Positions 39,081-47,205 of a DNA stretch of 64,000 nt are shown here, in pieces (the stretch's first letter is position 1; each line of letters starts with the position of its first letter). The translations under genes and the position numbers were made by a program. Source of the DNA: Pseudonocardia sp. EC080619-01 (GTDB lineage: Bacteria; Actinomycetota; Actinomycetes; Mycobacteriales; Pseudonocardiaceae); the NCBI RefSeq assembly GCF_001420995.1, contig NZ_CP012184.1:976501-1040500 (forward strand), read 5' to 3'. The notes under the pieces were generated by a model. It worked only from the letters and a program-made list of their open reading frames with translations, did not search any database and was not told the DNA's origin.

Positions 39081-40421
39081 TCACGCGGCGTCGAGTGCAC
39101 CACGGGTCTCCCTGGTCCGCACCATCATCAGCAGGAACCCGGCGGCGATGACGAGGCTGGTCACGATCAGGACCGGGATGATCGCCCCCGGTCCGCTGCT
39201 CACCGCCGTCACGAAGGTGGGCAGCATCCCGCTCAGCCCGTACCCGACGTTCCAGGAGAACGCGGTCGCGGTCGACCTGACCTCGGTCGGGAAGAGCTCG
39301 TTGACGAAGATGATCAGCGGGGCGCTGATCGCACCGGACGTCATGACCATGACCGCCCCACAGAGCAGCAGCACCCAGTCCGACGGCCGTCCCGACATCA
39401 CGAGGTACAGGCCGGGGATGCACACCAGGCAGGCGATCCCGGACGCCACGAAGACCGGGCGCCGTCCCACCCGCTGGCTCAGGTGCCCGCACACCACCGC
39501 GACGGCTGCGGACAGGACCACGTTGATGATGAGGAAGGCGCTGGCCGCCTGTTGTGACAACCCCAGGGACTGCTTGTACACCGTCGGCAGGATGCCCGTG
39601 GTCAGGTAGTAGGGCGCCGAGGCCGTGAACACGATGACGATCGTCGTCAGCACGAGCATGCGCCACCGGGCCGAGAACAGGGCCCGCACCGGACTCGGAT
39701 CGGCAGGCCGGCCGGCCGCGCCCGCCCGGCGTGCGACCCAGGCGGGGGACTCCTCGACCCGCAGCAGGACGAGATAGTTCGCCACGGACCCGAGGAGCGC
39801 GACGACGAACAGCACGCGCCAGCCCCAGGCCGCGAAGGTCTCCTGCCCCTGCACCGCCACCAGGCCGATCACGAGGAGGTTGATCAGGACCACGGCGAGG
39901 CTCGCACCGCCACCCTTGATCAGGCCCGCCGCCATCCCGCGCCATCGCTCGGGGAGTGTCTCGGTGGCCAGCGTGTGCGTCGAGGCCGTGATGCCACCGA
40001 CGAAGAGTCCCTGGACGACGCGCAGGGCCAGCAGCAGGACCGGGGCCGCCACACCGATCGTCGCGACCCCCGGCAGGAATCCCATCGCCGCGGTCGACAC
40101 GCCGGCGCCGATGACCGCGATCGCCATCGCGGGACGTCGCCCGGCGCGGTCGGCGATCGACCCGAACACCAGCGCCCCGAGCGGCCGGACGACGAGGCTG
40201 ATCGCGAACGCCGCGTAGGTGGCCGTCAGGCCCAGCATCGGGCTCCCCTCGGAGGGGAAGAACGCGGCCGAGACGTAGCTCGCCACGTGCAGGATGACGA
40301 GCAGGTCGTACATGTCGACGGTCCAGCCGAGGACCGCCGCTCCCAGCGACTTCCGGTCGCGGCCGGTCAGCCGCCCCTCGGCGGACGTCCCCGCACGGGA
40401 GGTCGTGTCCCCGCTGGTCAT
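39081..40421 (-). CDS. MFS transporter (metabolite:H+ symporter type)
   Basis: 446 residues with twelve hydrophobic segments. The MFS loop 2-3 motif is GSIADRAGRRPAMAIAVIGA and the second-half copy GHLSQRVGRRPVFVAS. LGWTVDMYDLLVILHVASYV in span 1 is characteristic of the aromatic-acid/sialate-type symporters. Expected role: proton-driven uptake of the cluster's carboxylic substrate. Its ATG overlaps the amidohydrolase stop (ATGA), and one base separates its stop from that of the LysR gene. Confidence 0.9.
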   Translation of the reverse strand: MTSGDTTSRAGTSAEGRLTGRDRKSLGAAVLGWTVDMYDLLVILHVASYVSAAFFPSEGSPMLGLTATYAAFAISLVVRPLGALVFGSIADRAGRRPAMAIAVIGAGVSTAAMGFLPGVATIGVAAPVLLLALRVVQGLFVGGITASTHTLATETLPERWRGMAAGLIKGGGASLAVVLINLLVIGLVAVQGQETFAAWGWRVLFVVALLGSVANYLVLLRVEESPAWVARRAGAAGRPADPSPVRALFSARWRMLVLTTIVIVFTASAPYYLTTGILPTVYKQSLGLSQQAASAFLIINVVLSAAVAVVCGHLSQRVGRRPVFVASGIACLVCIPGLYLVMSGRPSDWVLLLCGAVMVMTSGAISAPLIIFVNELFPTEVRSTATAFSWNVGYGLSGMLPTFVTAVSSGPGAIIPVLIVTSLVIAAGFLLMMVRTRETRGALDAA

Positions 40422-41302
40422 CGGCCGCCACCGTCCTGGAACCGGAACAGACGTCCGGGGTTGGTGACGAGGATCTGCTCCCGGAGCGCAGGATCGGGTG
40501 CGTACCGGGCCAGCAGGTCCATCAGGTCGCCGTCGTTGGGAACCGGACCGGTGTGCAGCGGGTGCGGCCAGTCGGTCGCCCACAGCACCCGCTCCGGCGC
40601 CCGCTCGATGTAGGCGCGGGCATAGCCGGTCGCGTCGTCCCAGGGGTACCCGGCGACCGAGCGACGGTCGCCGTTGGACAGCATGATCCACCAGTTGCCC
40701 CGGTCGAGCAGGTCGCAGACGTGCCGGAAGTGCGGATCGTCGAGGCCGTGGGCGTACTGCAGGGGGCCCATGTGGTCGATGACGACGTCGGCCTCGACCT
40801 GTTCGAGCAACGGGGTGACCTCACGCGGGTCGATCCCGTTCATGTGCAGCTTCAGGTGCCAGCCCAGCGGAACCACCCTGGCCGCCGCCCGGCGGACCTG
40901 CTCCGGTGTCGGGAGCGCGTTCCTGAGCTTCGGGTGGAAGTTGAAGCGAGCACCCCGCACACCGGCCTCGTGCATCCGGCCCAGGTGCTCGTCGCTGACG
41001 TCGTCGTTCACCACCCCGCAGCCCTGGTAGGCGGGGCCGGCGATCCTCAGGGCATCGATCAGTGCGTCGTGGTCGCTGCCGTACGCCGTGGACTGGACGA
41101 TGACCCCGCGCTCGATGCCGAGCTTCTTGTGCATCGCCAGCATCGCCTCGACGGTCGCGTCGTGGACCACGTACGCGGCCTCCGGCCGGGTCGGGAACCG
41201 GTCCGGGGCACCGAAGATGTGGGTCTGGCTGTCGCAGGCCAGCGCCGGTGCCGGCTGCGCGGGCTCCCGCGTGTCGTCGTCGAAGTGGGCGTAGTCAGGC
41301 AT
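40418..41302 (-). CDS. Amidohydrolase, 2-pyrone-4,6-dicarboxylate lactonase (LigI)-like
   Basis: 294 residues from ATG 41302 (GGAGG 5 nt upstream). ALACDSQTHIFGAPDRFPTR, then VVIDHMGPLQYAHGLDDPHF and RVLWATDWPHPLHTG match the LigI group of the amidohydrolase superfamily. These hydrolyse lactones such as 2-pyrone-4,6-dicarboxylate without metal. Together with an RraA-like aldolase this recalls the lower protocatechuate 4,5-cleavage route, but the ring-cleaving dioxygenase is not in cluster A. Confidence 0.85.
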   Translation of the reverse strand: MPDYAHFDDDTREPAQPAPALACDSQTHIFGAPDRFPTRPEAAYVVHDATVEAMLAMHKKLGIERGVIVQSTAYGSDHDALIDALRIAGPAYQGCGVVNDDVSDEHLGRMHEAGVRGARFNFHPKLRNALPTPEQVRRAAARVVPLGWHLKLHMNGIDPREVTPLLEQVEADVVIDHMGPLQYAHGLDDPHFRHVCDLLDRGNWWIMLSNGDRRSVAGYPWDDATGYARAYIERAPERVLWATDWPHPLHTGPVPNDGDLMDLLARYAPDPALREQILVTNPGRLFRFQDGGGR

Positions 41303-41705
41303 CACGACCTCCGTCGGTGGTGAGCACGGCGAGGACCTCGCACTGGACGAGGATGTGCGGCTGGGTCGTCCCGACCGTGACCTGACGGGCCGGCCGCGAG
41401 TCCGGGTCGGGGAACAGGACGACCCACTGCTCGTTCAGCGCGGCGCGTGCACCGGCCCCGGACACCCGGATCGAGAACTTGGCGACGTCGTCGAGCGAAC
41501 CGCCCTCGGACCCGAGCAGCCGGGCCACGCGGTCGAACATCACCCGGACCTGCTCACCGGGCTCGGCGGGGAAGTCGTCGGCGACCGTTCCGCGGCCCCC
41601 GCCGTGGATGGCACCGGTGACGAGAAGGTCACCTACCCGGCATGCCGCCGGGACCGGGTTCTCGTGGGCGAAGCCCTCGAGGTGGATGCTGCGTCTCTTA
41701 CCCAC
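41295..41705 (-). CDS. RidA/YjgF-family protein
   Basis: 136 residues from GTG 41705, with GAGGGA 6 nt upstream. The trimeric RidA fold is recognisable in AACRVGDLLVTGAIHGGGRG, then EQVRVMFDRVARLLGSEGGS, VAKFSIRV and a final QCEVLAVLTT. Canonical RidA hydrolyses reactive enamines/imines using an arginine near the end; here the segment (SRPARQVTVGTTQPHILVQC) differs, so it is a divergent subgroup. It leads the RidA-LigI-MFS operon. Confidence 0.82.
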   Translation of the reverse strand: MGKRRSIHLEGFAHENPVPAACRVGDLLVTGAIHGGGRGTVADDFPAEPGEQVRVMFDRVARLLGSEGGSLDDVAKFSIRVSGAGARAALNEQWVVLFPDPDSRPARQVTVGTTQPHILVQCEVLAVLTTDGGRDA

Positions 41706-41740
41706 ATGGACTCCCTCGTCCAGCGACCGGAACGCTCCGG

Positions 41741-41809
41741 ACGCTACGAAGTGGCGCAGGAGGGCTTCAAATGAAGCCGGCAGCGTATTGATGCTCAGGA
41801 TTTATCAAT
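41741..41809 (-). promoter_or_regulatory. Promoter and LysR box of the RidA-LigI-MFS operon
   Basis: On the minus strand TTGAAG (41765-41770) and TAGCGT (41741-41746) form -35/-10 boxes 18 bp apart. ATTGAT-N11-ATCAAT (41787-41809) is a perfect LysR T-N11-A box centred about 64 bp upstream of the expected start, the classical -65 position. GGCTTCA-AA-TGAAGCC (41763-41778) is a second 7-2-7 palindrome overlapping -35. Confidence 0.72.
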
Positions 41810-41888
41810 GGTCGAGCCCGCTCCGGGCGCGCGCCATCAGGAGGCACCTCCCCCACCACGGTGCGACGGGCACCGGGATGATCGGCAC

Positions 41889-42596
41889 ATGGGAGACACC
41901 GGCGTCTTCGTGCCCTACGGCCCGACGCACTGGAGCGCACTGACCGTCGGCGTGCTCGGCGCGGTCGTGCTGGTTGCGGTCGGCCGGCGGCTGCGCGGGA
42001 GCCCGGCCGAGCGCACGTTCTGCCGGGCGTTCGCCGTCACGATCCTCGTCCTGCTGGTGCCGCTGCAGCTGCGCCTGCTCACCCCCGGCACGTTCGACGT
42101 GCAGATCTCCCTGCCGCTGCAGCTGTCGGACCTGTCCTGGATCACCGCCGCCTACGCGCTGTGGACGCGGCGCGCCTGGGCGTGCGCGCCGCTGTACTAC
42201 TGGGGCCTGACGCTGACCCCGCAGGCGCTGCTCACCCCGGCCACCGACGCCCCGGACTTCCCGCACGTCGCGTTCCTGCACTTCTGGGTCCTGCACCTGC
42301 TCGTCACCTGGACCGCCGTCTACCTGACCTGGGGCGCCGGGGTGCGGCCGACGTGGCGGGGCATGCGCGTGACCCTGGCGATCACGGTGGGCTGGGCAGC
42401 GGTCGTCCTGCCGTTCAACCTGCTCGCCGGCACGAACTACGGGTTCCTGGCCCGGCCGCCGTCGAACGCCTCGCTGCTGGACCTGCTGGGCCCCTGGCCC
42501 TGGTACCTGGTCGTGGAGCTCGCGCTCGTCGCGGTGGGGTGGAGCGCGATCACGTGGCCGTGGACGCGGCGGCAACCGGCCCCCGCCCGGCCGTGA
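41889..42596 (+). CDS. TIGR02206-family integral membrane protein
   Basis: 235 residues with about six hydrophobic segments. FVPYGPTHWSALTVGVLGAV near the start, PLQLSDLSWITAAYALWTRR, and PHVAFLHFWVLHLLVTWTAV are typical of the TIGR02206/YwaF-like family of unknown function. ATG 41889 gives the standard MGDTGVFVPYG opening; an in-frame ATG at 41808 would add a Pro/His-rich leader and overlaps the LysR box, so it is rejected. No connection with the catabolic genes is evident. Confidence 0.8.
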   Translation: MGDTGVFVPYGPTHWSALTVGVLGAVVLVAVGRRLRGSPAERTFCRAFAVTILVLLVPLQLRLLTPGTFDVQISLPLQLSDLSWITAAYALWTRRAWACAPLYYWGLTLTPQALLTPATDAPDFPHVAFLHFWVLHLLVTWTAVYLTWGAGVRPTWRGMRVTLAITVGWAAVVLPFNLLAGTNYGFLARPPSNASLLDLLGPWPWYLVVELALVAVGWSAITWPWTRRQPAPARP

Positions 42597-42712
42597 CCGG
42601 TCGATCTACCGTTCACCGAGTGCGTCCGCACCGGCCCGGTCCTCGCTGCAAGGGTGACCAGGGCACGCAATCGGGCGCGGCCGCTCCGGCCGCCGTGGAC
42701 GGGAGGACCACG

Positions 42713-42919
42713 ATGGGCGACATCGCGAGCAAGGTCGACAAGGCCTACGAGGGCAAGAGCATCGCCGAGCTGGCCGACGCACCGGTCGACGCGCTGCAGG
42801 GCGTCTCCGAGGGGGACGCGAAGCACCTCAAGGACGCCTTCGGCATCACGACCGTCCGCGACCTGGGCACCAACAAGTACTTCCTGTGGGCCCAGGCCAT
42901 CAGCACGCTCGCCGACTGA
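42713..42919 (+). CDS. Small conserved helix-hairpin-helix-like protein
   Basis: 68 residues. GGAGGA (42702-42707) precedes the ATG. The pattern KSIAELADAPVDALQGVSEG, then DAKHLKDAFGITTVRDLGTN and KYFLWAQAISTLAD matches a widespread small protein with a helix-hairpin-helix-like core, often annotated hypothetical. HhH folds bind DNA or proteins, but no specific role is known. It ends in a strong bidirectional hairpin. Confidence 0.7.
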   Translation: MGDIASKVDKAYEGKSIAELADAPVDALQGVSEGDAKHLKDAFGITTVRDLGTNKYFLWAQAISTLAD

Positions 42920-42964
42920 GCACGCGGCCGGCCGGGACGGACCGTCCCGGCCGGCCCCGGCTCA
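42917..42964. terminator. Bidirectional terminator containing both stop codons
   Basis: GGCCGGCCGGGACGG (42926-42940) and CCGTCCCGGCCGGCC (42942-42956) form a perfect 15-bp stem around one base (functionally 12-13 bp with a small loop). The outer TGAGC (42917-42921) and GCTCA (42960-42964) add a second short stem and include the stops of the flanking genes. Confidence 0.8.
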
Positions 42965-43171
42965 CGGCATCCGCTCGCCGTCGAGGATCCGGCGGACGGT
43001 GTTGCGGTGGTGCCCGGTCAGCTCGGCGAGCTCGACCTGCGAGACACCGGCGGCGGCCGCGTCCCGGATCGCCCGCCGCATCGTCAGGTCGGCGTCGTCC
43101 AAGGATTTTCTGATCTGGTCCCGCTCCCGCACCGCGGCGTCGAGACGGGCGCGCGCCGCAGCGGTGTCCAC
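42962..43171 (-). CDS. Small helix-turn-helix protein
   Basis: 69 residues from GTG 43171. LDAAVRERDQIRKSLDDADL forms a helix, then MRRAIRDAAAAGVSQVELAE and LTGHHRNTVRRILDGE form a resolvase/sigma-like HTH. It is likely a DNA-binding protein of the small 'HTH after coiled-coil' type common in actinomycetes. Its target is unknown. The start is not certain because there is no clear ribosome site. Confidence 0.6.
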   Translation of the reverse strand: MDTAAARARLDAAVRERDQIRKSLDDADLTMRRAIRDAAAAGVSQVELAELTGHHRNTVRRILDGERMP

Positions 43172-43265
43172 ACCTGCAGGGTCGCACGCACTGCACCATC
43201 GCCGTGCAGATTCACGACATGTACCTGCACATCCCCTGATACGACGTCCGGTGTCGTCGTCCCGA

Positions 43266-43685
43266 TCAGGGAAGCAGGACGAGCCCGTCGACATGCTGCG
43301 GACGGACCACGGCGAAGTGCCGCCGATCCAGAGTTGCGACCTCGGTCAGCCCCAGCCGCTCGGTCAACGCGATGACCGTCGCATCGGTGGTACCGAGCGG
43401 GAGATCCCTGTACCGCCGGACGAGGTCCGCCGCACGCCGGTAGTCGTCCGGAAGAAGATCGGCCACGCGGAAGTCGCCGTCGGCGATCGAGTCGAGGAAC
43501 ATCGCCTCGACCGCAGCGCCCGCCTCCCGGGCAAGCAAGTACCCGACCTCGGCCACGACCGTCGGAGGAACGAGTAGCGCCCGCCCGGCAAGGTGCAGTC
43601 CGGTGAACAACTCGACACAGGCATGGTGGTGGTCGTCCTCTGCCAGGGCCGCTGCGACGAGGGGCCCCGTGTCACACACGATCAC
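43266..43685 (-). CDS. VapC-type PIN-domain toxin
   Basis: 139 residues. PIN acidic residues are in place: D5 (VCDTGPLVA), a glutamate in the second helix (VVAEVGYLLARE), and GTTDATVIALTERLG followed by EVATLDRRHFAVVRP. VapC toxins are Mg-dependent RNases that cleave tRNA or rRNA. The GTG start overlaps the antitoxin stop as GTGA, the standard antitoxin-toxin arrangement. Confidence 0.88.
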   Translation of the reverse strand: MIVCDTGPLVAAALAEDDHHHACVELFTGLHLAGRALLVPPTVVAEVGYLLAREAGAAVEAMFLDSIADGDFRVADLLPDDYRRAADLVRRYRDLPLGTTDATVIALTERLGLTEVATLDRRHFAVVRPQHVDGLVLLP

Positions 43686-43894
43686 GCGGGTCGGCCGAAG
43701 CCCTCGTCCAGGATCTCCTCGGAACGGGCCGCGACATCCCGGCGCTCAGCACGCCCGGCGCCGAAGAACGCCGGCGGCCATGACGGACCGTCCGCCGCGA
43801 CCACGTGCCGACGCATGTCGGCCAGGGCCGCCGGTACCTCGTGATCCGGCACCTGATCGACGAGCTCGTGCAACTCGTCCCGCTCGGCACTCAT
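43682..43894 (-). CDS. VapB-like antitoxin
   Basis: 70 residues. MSAERDELHELVDQVPDHEV, then PAALADMRRHVVAADG, form an N-terminal helical part, and a C-terminal RRDVAARSEEILDEGFGRPA would wrap the toxin. No AbrB or ribbon-helix-helix domain is obvious, so DNA binding is uncertain. The ATG lies 6 nt after a TAGGCT -10 box, pointing to a leaderless transcript. Assigned by its position directly before the PIN toxin. Confidence 0.75.
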   Translation of the reverse strand: MSAERDELHELVDQVPDHEVPAALADMRRHVVAADGPSWPPAFFGAGRAERRDVAARSEEILDEGFGRPA

Positions 43895-43900
43895 GCATGC

Positions 43901-43906
43901 AGCCTA
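43901..43906 (-). promoter_or_regulatory. Leaderless -10 box of the vapBC-like operon
   Basis: On the minus strand TAGGCT (TANNNT) is followed by GCATGC and then the ATG at 43894. The hexamer GCATGC is itself a palindrome at the start point and could be part of an autoregulatory site. Confidence 0.5.
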
Positions 43907-44016
43907 TCGCGGTCGGATCCTCCGGACGCACATCTCAGAGGCCCACTCGCTTCTGAACGGGGACTCACCTGTCCTCGAATCCGCGGTGGGCCGAGAATCC
44001 CCGGCGCCGCCCTGGT

Positions 44017-44406
44017 TCAGGACAGCACCCGGAGCTGGAACGGGTAGTCGTAGGTCTCGTTGTTCGACGCCCGGATCGCTCCCTTGATGTGGCACCACGC
44101 GGAGACCACGAACAGGACGAGCATGAGCGGGAGAGCGACGAGGATCCCGACCACGGTGAAGATCAGCACCCAGCTGAGCAGGAAGAGCACCCAGAACGAC
44201 AGGTTGAAGTTGAACGCCCCGGCGGCGGCCCTGCGTGCGAACGGGTCGTCCTTCTTGACCAGCCAGACCAGCAGCGGGCCGAGCAGGCTCAGCAGCCCGG
44301 CACTCAGCACCGCGGCGATCGGCGCCGAGAGGTGGGCGAGAATGGCGGCGATCCGGCTGCCCTCGGGCGGCCTGGACACGGGATGGCTGGGGTACGGCTG
44401 CGACAT
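44017..44406 (-). CDS. DUF4870-family membrane protein
   Basis: 129 residues with three hydrophobic segments. GSRIAAILAHLSAPIAAVLS, then LLVWLVKKDDPFARRAAAGA, FNFNLSFWVLFLLSWVLIFT and CHIKGAIRASNNETYDYPF are the DUF4870 signature. AGAGGAGA precedes the ATG at about 9 nt. The function of this family is not known. Confidence 0.85.
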   Translation of the reverse strand: MSQPYPSHPVSRPPEGSRIAAILAHLSAPIAAVLSAGLLSLLGPLLVWLVKKDDPFARRAAAGAFNFNLSFWVLFLLSWVLIFTVVGILVALPLMLVLFVVSAWCHIKGAIRASNNETYDYPFQLRVLS

Positions 44407-44602
44407 CGACGCTCTCTCCTCTGGTCCGCGAGCCATGACCGGCTGCGCTCCGGCACCTCTCTGGACGAGGGTCCGCCGGTAGGTGCCACCCTGCCAGCCA
44501 CCGGCCCCGAAACCGGACCCCGACGACACGGTTCCGATACCTGATCACCCGGACGAGCGCACCGATCCGGACCGCGCGGCTCGCCGGGCCGGAGCCCCGC
44601 CC

Positions 44603-46069
44603 TCAGATCCCCGCCACGGACAGGAACTGGGTCTCCTGGAAGGCCCGGATCCCGTCCCGCGCACCCTCCCGGCCCATCCCGGACCGGCGCATCCCACCGA
44701 ACGGCGCCGCGGGATCGGAGACGACTCCCCGGTTGATCCCGACCATCCCGCATCGCAGGGCCCGCCCGAGTCGCAGGGCCGCCGCGGTGTCGCCGGAGAA
44801 GACGTAACCCGCCAGCCCGTACTCGGTGGAGTTCGCCGACCGCACGACGTCGTCGACCTCGCGCCAGGTGAGGATCGGGGCGACCGGGCCGAAGGTCTCC
44901 TCCACGACCAGGGCCGAGTCCGCGGGGACGTCGCGCAGCACCATCGGAGCGAGGTACGACCCGGCGTCCGGTACCGGCCCCGGCCGGTTCGCCAGGACGG
45001 CGCCGCGTCCCAGCGCGTCGTCGACACGGCCCTGGATCCGTGCGACGGCACGGTGGTCGATGAGCGGCCCGATGTCGCTCGCGGGATCGGTCGCCGGGCC
45101 GACCCGCTGGGCGTCGAACGCCGTGGCGAGTGCATCGGTGAACGCGTCGGCGACGTCGGCGTGGACGAGGAAGCGGTTCGCCGCGGTGCAGGCCTGCCCG
45201 GCGTTGCGGAGCTTCGCGATCACCGCTCCCGCCACGGCCGCCTCGACGTCCGCGTCGGCGCAGACGACGAACGGTGCGTTGCCGCCCAGCTCCATCGAGC
45301 TGGTGACCACGCGGTCGGCAGCCTGGCGGAGCAGCAGGCGGCCGACGCCCGTGGAACCGGTGAACGACAGCTTGCGCACCGCCGGATGGTCGAGCAGGGA
45401 CGCGACCACCGGACCGGGCCGCGAGGTGACCACCACCTGCACCGCACCGTCCGGGACCCCGGCCTCGCCGAGGAGGCCGGCGATCGCCAGGGCGGTCAGC
45501 GGCGTCTCCGCCGCGGGCTTGAGCACGGCGGTGCAGCCCGCGGCGAGCGCGGGGGCGACCTTGCGGGTGACCATCGCCGCGGGGAAGTTCCACGGGGTGA
45601 CGAGTGCGGCGACCCCGACCGGCTGCGCGGTGACGACGGTGGTGCTGCGGCCGTCGGGGGCGGTGCCGAAGTGTCCGTCCGGTCGCACCGCCTCCTCCGC
45701 GAACCAGCGGAGGAACTCGGCGGCGTAGGTGATCTCCGCGCGGGCGTCGCCCCGGGACTTGCCGCTCTCCGAGGACACGAGGGCGGCGAGCCGGTCGGCG
45801 CGCTCGATCATCAGCCGGTGGGCCGCCACGAGGACGTCCGACCGGGTCCTCGGTGGAGTCGCCGCCCACCCGGCGAACGCCTCGGCCGCGGTGTCGGCGG
45901 CGCGGCGGGCGTCGTCGGTGTCGTCGTCGGTGAGGGTGGCGAGCACGGCGCCGGTCGCCGGGTCGGCGACGTCGACGCCGTGCCCGGCGCCGGTGTGGCG
46001 TCCGGTCCCGGCCAGCGCGAGGGCGTCGTCGGGCCGGACCGTGTCACCGGCGGCGAGGGAGGTGCTCAC
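44603..46069 (-). CDS. NAD(P)-dependent aldehyde dehydrogenase (succinate-semialdehyde type)
   Basis: 488 residues from a GTG overlapping the bicupin stop. PVGVAALVTPWNFPAAMVTR (cofactor-binding asparagine), LSFTGSTGVGRLLLR, catalytic glutamate in SSMELGGNAPFVV and catalytic cysteine in NAGQACTAANRFLV are all present. It oxidises an aldehyde to an acid. As the last gene of the cluster B operon it probably removes the aldehyde released by the DapA-like aldolase domain encoded upstream. Confidence 0.93.
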   Translation of the reverse strand: MSTSLAAGDTVRPDDALALAGTGRHTGAGHGVDVADPATGAVLATLTDDDTDDARRAADTAAEAFAGWAATPPRTRSDVLVAAHRLMIERADRLAALVSSESGKSRGDARAEITYAAEFLRWFAEEAVRPDGHFGTAPDGRSTTVVTAQPVGVAALVTPWNFPAAMVTRKVAPALAAGCTAVLKPAAETPLTALAIAGLLGEAGVPDGAVQVVVTSRPGPVVASLLDHPAVRKLSFTGSTGVGRLLLRQAADRVVTSSMELGGNAPFVVCADADVEAAVAGAVIAKLRNAGQACTAANRFLVHADVADAFTDALATAFDAQRVGPATDPASDIGPLIDHRAVARIQGRVDDALGRGAVLANRPGPVPDAGSYLAPMVLRDVPADSALVVEETFGPVAPILTWREVDDVVRSANSTEYGLAGYVFSGDTAAALRLGRALRCGMVGINRGVVSDPAAPFGGMRRSGMGREGARDGIRAFQETQFLSVAGI

Positions 46070-47205
46070 TCGTCGTCCCAGTTCCGCGGGGCGACGTAGC
46101 CGGTCTGACCCTTCTCCAGCCCGAGCGCGAGGATCGGCCCACCGAGGTCCTCCTGCCAGATCAGCGATTCCATGCCGATGTGCTGCGGGTGGTCCTGGAC
46201 CGTGTAGACGGTGAGTCCGCTGTCGCTCGGGTAGTGCGCGTGCTCCCGCCAGGAGGGCGCGGAGAGCAGCAGGTCGCCGGGGCCGAAGTCGATCCGCTGC
46301 CCGTCGACGACGGAGTAGCCGGTGCCCTCGACGTGGTAGTTGATGGCGACCGAGCTGTGCCGGTGCCCCGGGCCCTCCGGACGCTGCCGGACCCCCTGCG
46401 GGATCCGGGAGAGCGTGACGAAGAAGCTGCCGGTAGCCCCCTGCCGGCGCTCGGTCGCCGGGTTGTACAGCGCCATGATCGTGCGCCTGCCGTCGCCGAG
46501 GGTCTGCGACATCAGGTCCGCGACCGCCCGGTACGGCCAGTGCAGCGCCCGGTCCGGGACGGGCTCGATGTCGACCAGGTACTCGTAACCGCGCAGGCGC
46601 GCCCCGGTCGGCGAGACCTCGTGGTCCGGTGCGGTGCCGCGGTCGGCGACGTCGTCGGCCTCCTCCATGTCGATCGGCCCGTCGACCGGTACCCCGGGGA
46701 CCCAGTCCTCGGCGAGCTCCTCCCGGAAGTGGGTGCCGAGGAACTCGAGCAGCGGAGCGTTCGAGTAGGCCAGCCGCACCCATCGCCGGTCGCCGGTGTT
46801 GACGAACCGGTGCGGCTTCATCGAGGGCACGGTGACCACGTCGCGGGTGGCCGGCTCCAGCGTCGTGTCCCCGACCTGGATGCTCCCGGTGCCCTCGAGA
46901 CCGATCTGGACGAGGCTGGAGTTGCGCCGCACGGGTGTCGTCCGCTCGCCGGGCAGCAACACCTCGACGACGACCTCGACCCCGGGGGCGAAGCTGCGTC
47001 CGGACGTCGACTCGGGATGGACCAGCGCCGCCGAACGCCGGCCGTCGGCGGGGGTGGGTCCCTCCGACAGCCGTTCGACGGTCTCCCGGATCTCCGCCGC
47101 GGTGATCTTCAGCGGGGCCCAGGGGGTGGGCCGTGCCGATCCCGCGCCCGACGTGTCGACGGCGCGGGCGCCGGAGCCGGCACGGGGCACGTCAGTGGTG
47201 GTCAT
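46066..47205 (-). CDS. Bicupin ring-cleavage dioxygenase, gentisate 1,2-dioxygenase-like
   Basis: 379 residues, the length of gentisate and 1-hydroxy-2-naphthoate dioxygenases. Two cupin barrels are visible: the first around LVQIGLEGTGSIQVGDTTLE with TVPSMKPHRFVNTGDRRWVR, the second around GPGHRHSSVAINYHVEGTGY with FGPGDLLLSAPSWREHAHYP. The His pair in GHRHSS and the later HAHYP histidine are plausible Fe(II) ligands. It should cleave a hydroxylated aromatic carboxylate next to the carboxyl group. ATGA overlap with the flavin reductase. Confidence 0.82.
   Translation of the reverse strand: MTTTDVPRAGSGARAVDTSGAGSARPTPWAPLKITAAEIRETVERLSEGPTPADGRRSAALVHPESTSGRSFAPGVEVVVEVLLPGERTTPVRRNSSLVQIGLEGTGSIQVGDTTLEPATRDVVTVPSMKPHRFVNTGDRRWVRLAYSNAPLLEFLGTHFREELAEDWVPGVPVDGPIDMEEADDVADRGTAPDHEVSPTGARLRGYEYLVDIEPVPDRALHWPYRAVADLMSQTLGDGRRTIMALYNPATERRQGATGSFFVTLSRIPQGVRQRPEGPGHRHSSVAINYHVEGTGYSVVDGQRIDFGPGDLLLSAPSWREHAHYPSDSGLTVYTVQDHPQHIGMESLIWQEDLGGPILALGLEKGQTGYVAPRNWDDE

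Noticed and set aside
41808-41888. ATG 41808 as start of the TIGR02206 membrane protein
   Set aside because: It lies on the LysR box and adds a His/Pro-rich leader absent from the family; ATG 41889 gives the standard N-terminus.
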